This document shows, piece after piece, positions 1 to 4,614 of a stretch of DNA of 7,166 bases. The translations under genes were made by a program, and so were the position numbers. Positions within the stretch are counted from its first letter, which is position 1; each line of letters starts with the position of its first letter. The DNA is from an uncultured Isosphaeraceae bacterium. GTDB lineage: Bacteria; Planctomycetota; Planctomycetia; Isosphaerales; Isosphaeraceae. The stretch covers positions 1-7,166 of the forward strand of contig CALCIC010000098.1 in assembly GCA_937907405.1 (NCBI GenBank), written 5' to 3'. The notes beneath the pieces are model-generated. The model made no database searches. It was not told the DNA's origin and saw only the letters and a program-made list of their open reading frames with translations.

Positions 1-203
1 CGGGCGGGACGCCCGAGCCACGCCGGCGGATGCTCGACCGACACGCGGCCCCCCCCGGAGCGGGAAAAACGGTAATCCGAGGCTACCCATCAACCGCCTC
101 TGCTGGACGAGATTTCCCACCCACTTTCGAGACGCTCACCCCAACGCCGATCCCACACGGGAATCGGATACCCGACGCGCGTGATTCGGGATATACTCCA
201 GAT
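1..203. other. Upstream non-coding stretch; no gene assigned
   Basis: No convincing gene lies here. The frame of the antitoxin gene stays open back to position 30, but that extension is proline-rich and resembles no antitoxin N-terminus, so I treat it as non-coding. A short GC hairpin at 1-15 (CGGGC with GCCCG) might be the end of an upstream terminator, but no T-run follows. An eight-C tract lies at 49-56. The last 35 bases hold the candidate antitoxin promoter. Confidence 0.4.
169..197 (+). promoter_or_regulatory. Candidate promoter/operator of the toxin-antitoxin operon
   Basis: A good -10 hexamer, TATACT, lies at 192-197, only six bases before the antitoxin ATG at 204. The matching -35 position (169-174, TACCCG) is poor. 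Transcription would begin at about the start codon, giving a leaderless or nearly leaderless mRNA, which fits the lack of any Shine-Dalgarno sequence before the ATG. Between the two boxes is a perfect 8-bp palindrome, ACGCGCGT (175-182), with CCCGA (171-175) and TCGGG (186-190) arms around it. This is a plausible operator for autoregulation, but that role is inferred from position only. Confidence 0.3.
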
Positions 204-524
204 ATGTCGCACGCTCACGCATCGCCAGCTCTGGACCGGTTCCTCGAGACGGTCGTTCGCCAGTTGCCTCGTCAAGCCGTCGAGGCGATGGCCGACATGC
301 GCCCTCCGTTCGATCGGCAGGTCGACGACGACTTGACCGACGAGGTGATCCACTTGTTCCAGCTCAAGGCCAAGGCCGCCGTCAATGAGCGGCTGGCCGG
401 TCCGCTGCCGGACGAACCGGAATTCAACGAAGAGACGAAACAGGTGCTCAGGGATGCGAGGGAAGGTAAGGGGTTGGTGCGGTACGACGCCTGGGACGAC
501 CTGTTCGCCGACCTAGGCATGTGA
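204..524 (+). CDS. Putative type II antitoxin, RelB/DinJ-like C-terminus
   Basis: This 106-aa protein is the likely antitoxin of the YafQ-type toxin encoded one base downstream. The clearest evidence is the C-terminus. Residues about 73-106 (PDEPEFNEETKQVL, a charged linker, then YDAWDDLFADLGM) resemble the toxin-wrapping tail of RelB/DinJ antitoxins, which often end in a similar D-x-x-D-x-L/M-F-A-D-L motif. The first 60 residues show no recognisable ribbon-helix-helix; instead residues 10-30 and 42-65 look like amphipathic helices. I chose ATG 204 because a TATACT box sits just upstream and the longer open frame back to position 30 looks non-coding. ATG 288 is a possible internal start. Antitoxin function rests mainly on gene order and the tail. 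By analogy it should neutralise the toxin and repress its own operon, although no DNA-binding fold is visible. Confidence 0.72.
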   Translation: MSHAHASPALDRFLETVVRQLPRQAVEAMADMRPPFDRQVDDDLTDEVIHLFQLKAKAAVNERLAGPLPDEPEFNEETKQVLRDAREGKGLVRYDAWDDLFADLGM

Positions 525-525
525 C

Positions 526-855
526 ATGGCCAGGAAACGAAAGCCCGATCCGGCCGTCCCGCCTCCTTCGCCGCCCGATCGCCCGAGGCTCGCGCCGGTA
601 AGGTCGGCTCGATTCGACAAGGAGGTCGCGCGCCAGAAATCGCACGGCAAGGATCTCGCCAAGCTTCACGCGGTCATCGTCGCCCTGTCGAATCGTCAGG
701 TCCTGGATCCAAGGCATCGAGACCACGCTTTGACGGGCGACTGGAGCGGCTACCGTGACTGCCACGTCGAGCCCGATTGGATCTTGATTTATGAACGCAC
801 CGAGACGGAGCTGAGGCTCATGCGAACCGGGTCGCACTCCGACCTCGGCCTGTAA
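526..855 (+). CDS. YafQ-family type II toxin (ribosome-dependent mRNA interferase)
   Basis: A 109-aa RelE-superfamily toxin of the YafQ branch. Family members cut mRNA in the ribosomal A site and are neutralised by a cognate DinJ/RelB-type antitoxin. The diagnostic block is residues 76-89, GYRDCHVEPDWILI, followed by RTGSHSDL (100-107). Using E. coli YafQ as a guide, the catalytic or RNA-binding residues map to H67 (DHAL), H80, D84, W85 and H104, all present. The C-terminal Phe that follows H87 by four residues in E. coli YafQ is replaced here by Gly108, with Leu109 as the last residue. The first 25 residues form a basic, proline-rich extension absent from E. coli YafQ (about 92 aa); the conserved fold starts near residue 27. 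The ATG comes one base after the antitoxin stop, so translation is probably coupled. Confidence 0.9.
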   Translation: MARKRKPDPAVPPPSPPDRPRLAPVRSARFDKEVARQKSHGKDLAKLHAVIVALSNRQVLDPRHRDHALTGDWSGYRDCHVEPDWILIYERTETELRLMRTGSHSDLGL

Positions 856-934
856 CACCTCGCGACGGCGTGCGACGCTCCGATTCCCAGCCTCGAGCCA
901 GGCCCCCCCCTTTCGCGCTTCTGTTGAGGTGACC

Positions 935-2887
935 ATGTGCGGCATCGCCGGAGCCTTCGACCTGACCGGGCGGCGCGAGTTCTCCGCGCGGCGTCTGCTG
1001 GCCATGACCGCCGCGATCGCCCATCGCGGGCCGGACGACGAGCACATCCACATCGAGCCCGGCGTGGCGCTGGGGGCGCGTCGGTTGTCGATCATCGACC
1101 TGGCCGGCGGTCGGCAGCCGCTCTGCAACGAGGACGGCTCGGTCTGGGTCGCGTTCAACGGCGAGTTGTTCGAGTATCCGGAGATCCGCCGGAAGCTGCT
1201 CGACCGGGGCCATCGGTTGAGCACCCGGTGCGACACCGAGGCGTGGGTCCACCTGTACGAGGACCTGGGCGAGCGGATGTTCGACGAGGCGCGCGGGCAG
1301 TTCGCCGTCTCGCTCTGGGACCGGAAGAACCGGACGTTGATCCTCGGCCGGGACCGCATGGGGATCTGCCCGCTCTACTACGCCAGGGCCGACGGCTGGC
1401 TGCTCTGGGGCTCCGAGATCAAGGCGATCCTGGCGTCGGGCATGGTCCGGGCCGAATCCGACGTCCGCGGCGTTGATCATCTGTTCACGTTCTTCTGCGC
1501 GGGGACGACCCGGACGTTCTTCCAGGGGATCGACTCGCTGCCCCCGGGGCATTTTCTCAGCGTCAACGGCGATCGGGTCGCCAAGAAGCTGTACTGGGAC
1601 CTCGACTTCCCCGACGCCGGCCAGGAACGACGGCTCGACGATCCGACGCCGCTCGTCGAGGAACTTCAGTCGCATCTGGAGACGGCCGTCGAGCGGCGTC
1701 TGCGGAGCGACGTGCCGGTCGTGACCTACATCAGCGGCGGGCTTGATTCGACGGTCGTGCTCGGCCTTTGCAGCCGGCTCCGCCGCGAGCCGATCCCGGC
1801 GTTCACGGTCGGGCTCGACCGCGCCGGGCCCGACGAGCGGGCGCACTCGACCGAGGCGGCCGAGACGCTCGGCTCGCCCCTCACGACCGTCGTCATGGAT
1901 CGGTCGAAGATCGGCGAGACCTTCCCCGAACTCGTCCGAGCCGCCGAGGGCCCGGTGCTCGACACCTCCTGCGCGGCGCTGCTGCGGCTCGCCCAGGCCG
2001 TCCACGGCCAGGGCTACAAGGTCGTTCTGACCGGCGAGGGCGCCGACGAGGCGCTCGCGGGGTACGTCTGGTACAAGTCCCAGAAGATCCGCGACGGCGC
2101 GTACCGGCGGATCGGCCGGACGACCCCCAGGATCTTCCGCAACCTGATCGCCGGCTCGATCGCCGGCAGGCGGATGGTCGTCCCCCCCGAGCAGGCCGTC
2201 GGCGGCGTCCGCCCCGCGCAGCAGGACATGTACGAGATGATCTCTCAATGCAAGCCGCTGCTCTACTCCGACGCGATGCGCGACCGCCTCGACGGCCACA
2301 GCCCCTACGCCGATCTCGATATCACGAACGACCGCATCGGCCGTTGGCACCCGCTCAACCAGTCGCTCTACGTCGGCTACAAGGTGATGCTCGCCGGCCT
2401 GTTGATGATCTCCAAGGGGGATCGGATCGCCATGAACGCCTCGGTCGAGTCCCGTTATCCGTATCTCGACGACGACGTCGTCGCGTTCTCGGCCGGGATC
2501 GCGCCCGAGTACAAGTTGCGCGGGATGACCGAGAAGTGGATTCTCCGCCAGGTCGCCGCGCGAATCCTTCCGAGCAAGATCGCCAATCGTCCCAAGACGA
2601 TGTTTCGATCCAGCCTGTCGCAGACGTTTCTCGGCCCCCGACGACCGGCCTGGGCCGATCAACTGCTCAGCCCCGAATCGCTCCGCGCCACGGGCTACTT
2701 CGACCCCGAATCGGTGCGGAAACAGCGACGGCTCCAGACTCTTCTGCCTCGGATGACCCCCGCGCGCTTCGTCTTCGACGTCGCGCTTACGTGCGTCGCG
2801 TCCACGCAGCTCTGGCACCACGTCTACTGCGGCGGCGGGCTTTGCGACCTCCCCGTATGGACCCCGCCGGTCTCGGCGTCCGAGTAA
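935..2887 (+). CDS. asnB: Asparagine synthetase (glutamine-hydrolysing), AsnB-like
   Basis: A 650-aa class II glutamine amidotransferase fused to an ATP-pyrophosphatase synthetase domain. It should hydrolyse glutamine and use the ammonia to amidate a carboxylate activated with ATP, classically aspartate to asparagine, in the cytoplasm. I chose ATG 935 over GTG 929 because it places the catalytic Cys at position 2 (MCGIAG) after GAGGTG at 926-931. Glutaminase residues are visible: RRLSIIDL (49-56), FNGE (74-77), CDTE (99-102) and GRDRMGICPLYYA (138-150). The synthetase has the PP-loop SGGLDST (267-273), LTGEGADE (365-372), and the block GDRIAMNASVESRYPYLD (495-512) leading to NRPK (551-554). 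It is longer than E. coli AsnB (about 554 aa), partly through a segment around 390-440. Paralogues in this family amidate cell-wall, polysaccharide or secondary-metabolite substrates, so aspartate is the default but not a certain substrate. It appears monocistronic. Confidence 0.93.
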   Translation: MCGIAGAFDLTGRREFSARRLLAMTAAIAHRGPDDEHIHIEPGVALGARRLSIIDLAGGRQPLCNEDGSVWVAFNGELFEYPEIRRKLLDRGHRLSTRCDTEAWVHLYEDLGERMFDEARGQFAVSLWDRKNRTLILGRDRMGICPLYYARADGWLLWGSEIKAILASGMVRAESDVRGVDHLFTFFCAGTTRTFFQGIDSLPPGHFLSVNGDRVAKKLYWDLDFPDAGQERRLDDPTPLVEELQSHLETAVERRLRSDVPVVTYISGGLDSTVVLGLCSRLRREPIPAFTVGLDRAGPDERAHSTEAAETLGSPLTTVVMDRSKIGETFPELVRAAEGPVLDTSCAALLRLAQAVHGQGYKVVLTGEGADEALAGYVWYKSQKIRDGAYRRIGRTTPRIFRNLIAGSIAGRRMVVPPEQAVGGVRPAQQDMYEMISQCKPLLYSDAMRDRLDGHSPYADLDITNDRIGRWHPLNQSLYVGYKVMLAGLLMISKGDRIAMNASVESRYPYLDDDVVAFSAGIAPEYKLRGMTEKWILRQVAARILPSKIANRPKTMFRSSLSQTFLGPRRPAWADQLLSPESLRATGYFDPESVRKQRRLQTLLPRMTPARFVFDVALTCVASTQLWHHVYCGGGLCDLPVWTPPVSASE

Positions 2888-3075
2888 TCGACGACGGTCG
2901 AATCGAGGCCGAACCGCTTCCGCCGCGCGGGCGCCTCGGCCAAGATTCGTTGCTTTTGATCCTCCGACGCGCTGCGCCACGCGGCGATCTCGTCGAGCGT
3001 CCTGGCGCAGCCGAGACAAAGGCGGGAGTTCTGATCAATTCGACAGATCCCGTTGCATGGACTGGTCGACGACAC
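2824..3075 (-). CDS. DUF1289 small cysteine-motif protein
   Basis: An 83-aa protein with the DUF1289 signature in its first half: SPCNGICRID, then C-x2-C, then ARTLDEIAAWRSAS, and RILAEAPARRKRFG at the end of the domain. The four cysteines are spaced C-x3-C-x8-C-x2-C, which suggests a bound metal (zinc or Fe-S), though the family's function is unknown; E. coli YdhL is a member. The residues after about 55 are not conserved family sequence. Two GTG starts are possible. The one at 3075 lies eight bases after GAGGAG (3084-3089), whereas GTG 3081 (two residues longer) is only two bases from it, so I prefer 3075. The gene lies 34 bases downstream of the DUF4465/PEP-CTERM gene on the same strand and is probably co-transcribed with it, hence possibly under the B12 riboswitch. 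Its last 64 bases run antisense to the end of the asparagine synthetase gene. Confidence 0.85.
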   Translation of the reverse strand: MSSTSPCNGICRIDQNSRLCLGCARTLDEIAAWRSASEDQKQRILAEAPARRKRFGLDSTVVDYSDAETGGVHTGRSQSPPPQ

Positions 3076-3109
3076 GATCACGTCTCCTCGCCTTGGGTCT
3101 GGAAGTCCG

Positions 3110-4033
3110 TCAGGAAGCGTACCGGCGCCGGGCCAGCGCGCCCAGGACGATCGCGCCGAGGCTCGCCAAGACGAGGCTTGACGGCTCGGGGACGGCCGCG
3201 TCGGCGATGGTGTACTGGACGTCGTCGACGGCGAAGTACCCCGGCGTGTTCATGCCGAAAACGCCGAGGTCAGTCGATGATACGTTGAAGAAGATCGTCC
3301 GGGCGCCGGCGAGCGCGGAGAGGTCCATGTATCGCCAGTCGTCGACGATGTAATCCAGCGAGTCGTCGGCGAAGCGGTAGTCCGCCAGATAAAAGTCGAC
3401 CGACGCGCTGAGGACGGCGCCCGCCGCGTCGGCGCCGTAGGCGGTCAGCTTGAACCAGTCGGGGTCGTCGCCCGACGCGCCGCCGAACTTCTTGGCGAAA
3501 CCGTCGCCCGTGAGCATCGAGAGCGCGGCGTACGTCGTGTTCGTGACGAACATCCCCGCGATTCCGGCCCCGGCCGGCAGCGAGAAATGGGGCAGCCCCA
3601 GAAGCCGACCGACGTTCGTCGGTGGATTGCCGGTCAGCTCCGCATAACCGAACGCCAGGCCGTAGTTTTCACCACTCCGGGCCGATCCGGGGAAGGCGGA
3701 GAACTGATTCCGATAACCGGCGGTCGTCGTGTCGGTCGTATTCGAATACGCAAATCCGCTCCAACTGCCGTAGGTCAGCTCGGCGCTGTTTTCGAATACG
3801 ACTCCGTTGGATTCAAAGCTTCCTTGCATCACGTCGCCGTACGGCCCCTGCACCACCGTGCCGTTCGGGGCGGGCCCCCGCCAGGCGGATTCGGCGTCGA
3901 GCGAGAGGTCGTCGAACGTGGCGACGACGTCGCCGCCACGCGCCGCGACGGCCGACAGGGCGAAACCGAGGACGAACCACGAAAATCCGACAACATGAAC
4001 ATGTCGTGCGCGCATCTTGGAATAGCACCTCAT
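3110..4033 (-). CDS. DUF4465 exported protein with PEP-CTERM sorting tail
   Basis: A 307-aa exported protein. It begins with a signal peptide: basic residues to about 10, a hydrophobic core at 12-30 (VHVVGFSWFVLGFALSAVA) and likely cleavage near AVAA/R. The mature part matches DUF4465 in motif order: WSGFAYSNTTD (91-101), GYRNQFSAF (106-114), MFVTNTTYAALSM (161-173), KKFGGASGDDPDWFKL (181-196), FYLADYRF (214-221) and SSTDLGVFGMNTPGYFAVDD (252-271). It ends in a canonical PEP-CTERM tail: VPEP (281-284), a hydrophobic helix to about 300, then ARRR. Such tails are processed by exosortase and deliver proteins to the outer surface or matrix. The start may instead be ATG 4015 (301 aa), which follows GAGGTG (4026-4031) by ten bases and gives a tidier signal peptide. 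A cobalamin riboswitch about 300 bases upstream on the same strand suggests expression when B12 is scarce. Surface B12 or corrinoid binding is a hypothesis, not shown. Confidence 0.9.
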   Translation of the reverse strand: MRCYSKMRARHVHVVGFSWFVLGFALSAVAARGGDVVATFDDLSLDAESAWRGPAPNGTVVQGPYGDVMQGSFESNGVVFENSAELTYGSWSGFAYSNTTDTTTAGYRNQFSAFPGSARSGENYGLAFGYAELTGNPPTNVGRLLGLPHFSLPAGAGIAGMFVTNTTYAALSMLTGDGFAKKFGGASGDDPDWFKLTAYGADAAGAVLSASVDFYLADYRFADDSLDYIVDDWRYMDLSALAGARTIFFNVSSTDLGVFGMNTPGYFAVDDVQYTIADAAVPEPSSLVLASLGAIVLGALARRRYAS

Positions 4034-4340
4034 CGTAGGGAGGATTCTGCGAAACAGGAGAATGGATTCCGCCGCGCGTCAGCCGTCGGAGGCCGCCCTG
4101 GCGGCGGCGTCCGAAACGCGCCGGATCGCGGAGAACGCGAGGAAGCCGGTTGCGACGAGGGACGAGGGGCGAGGGCGCGCGAAGGCGCCGGTACGTTCTT
4201 GACCGAGAGGGGACATCAGAGCAGACCTTTCCGCCGGGCCGGGCTTGGTCGGTGCTTCGACCCCTCCGTGCGTGCCCGATGCAGACAGCCTGCGATCCGC
4301 GCGCGCCCGGATGCTTGAGGCCGAAGCATCACAACAGCGT
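4034..4340 (-). other. Long structured 5' leader between riboswitch and DUF4465 gene
   Basis: About 300 bases separate the aptamer from the DUF4465 start, with no convincing gene. Read on the minus strand, several foldable elements appear: a hairpin GATGCTT/AAGCATC (4310-4330), a hairpin GGTCG/CGACC (4247-4262), and a competing long-range helix between 4317-4328 and 4253-4264 (12 pairs, two of them G-U). Near the gene, CCTC (4040-4043) can pair with the GAGG of the possible ribosome-binding site (4028-4031). I see no GC hairpin followed by a T-run, so a simple intrinsic terminator is unlikely and control may be translational or Rho-dependent. Confidence 0.45.
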
Positions 4341-4518
4341 CTCGACGGGCAGGTCTTCTGGCTTACGGCGTTTGACGGTCCCGGACGGCCTTCCCGCCTG
4401 GCGGCAGTGGCGTTGCGTCCGAGACCTCGCCGATTACAGCGGCGGCCCCGCGCCGGATTTCCACCGGCTTCCCTATTCTCCCCCGGACCCGATCACTCGG
4501 GAGGGGGCACCCGTCGAG
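4341..4518 (-). promoter_or_regulatory. Cobalamin (adenosylcobalamin-type) riboswitch aptamer
   Basis: Read on the minus strand, the conserved cobalamin aptamer elements appear in order. The outer P1 helix is nine perfect pairs, CTCGACGGG (4510-4518) with CCCGTCGAG (4341-4349). Inside it come AATAGGGAAGCCGGTGGAAA followed by TCCGGCG (4451-4477), CCGCTGTAATCGG (4430-4442), GCCACTG (4405-4411), GGGAAGGC (4388-4395), and the B12 box AAGCCAGAAGACCTGCC (4348-4364). The B12 box differs from the usual AGCCAGGAGACCTGCC by one G-to-A change. The roughly 178-base length is normal for the class. The next gene on this strand is the DUF4465/PEP-CTERM gene, so that gene and probably DUF1289 behind it are the regulated targets. 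In this class, ligand binding normally turns expression off. The class is certain enough from the motifs; the direction of control is inferred. Confidence 0.95.
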
Positions 4519-4526
4519 CGGTCCTC

Positions 4527-4555
4527 ACCTTAATCGGTCCCGCGACCAAGTTCAA
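4527..4555 (-). promoter_or_regulatory. Candidate promoter of the riboswitch-DUF4465 transcript
   Basis: On the minus strand, TTGAAC (4550-4555) and TAAGGT (4527-4532) are separated by exactly 17 bases. The -35 box matches TTGACA at four of six positions and the -10 is weaker (three of six). A start about seven bases after the -10 would fall near 4520, two bases before the first P1 base of the riboswitch, which is where it would be expected. The placement is the main support. Confidence 0.42.
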
Positions 4556-4614
4556 GCCGAACAGGACGCGGCGCTCGATTGATATGATGAAATACGCTTG
4601 TATGTAGCTTCGTA

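Noticed and set aside
30..203. 58-residue N-terminal extension of the antitoxin frame
   Set aside because: Proline-rich, without a ribosome-binding site, and it overlaps the TATACT promoter box just before ATG 204.
903..910. Eight-C tract just upstream of the asparagine synthetase ribosome-binding site, a possible phase-variable spacer
   Set aside because: Similar C-runs occur at 49-56 and 2182-2188 in this GC-rich DNA, and none shows a link to expression or frame switching.
929..934. GTG 929 as the start of the asparagine synthetase
   Set aside because: It would put two residues before the Met-Cys that must expose the catalytic Cys, and it overlaps the GAGGTG ribosome-binding site.
818..3019. 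A 733-aa minus-strand open frame antisense to the asparagine synthetase gene
   Set aside because: It is low-complexity Arg/Gly/Asp/Val-rich sequence typical of the mirror frame of a GC-rich gene. The plus-strand protein has full catalytic motifs.
4079..4216. A 45-codon minus-strand frame in the riboswitch leader (ATG 4216)
   Set aside because: Weak ribosome-binding site and no family resemblance; I compared it with small cobalt-transport proteins such as CbtB and saw no match. It could be a leader peptide, but nothing supports that.
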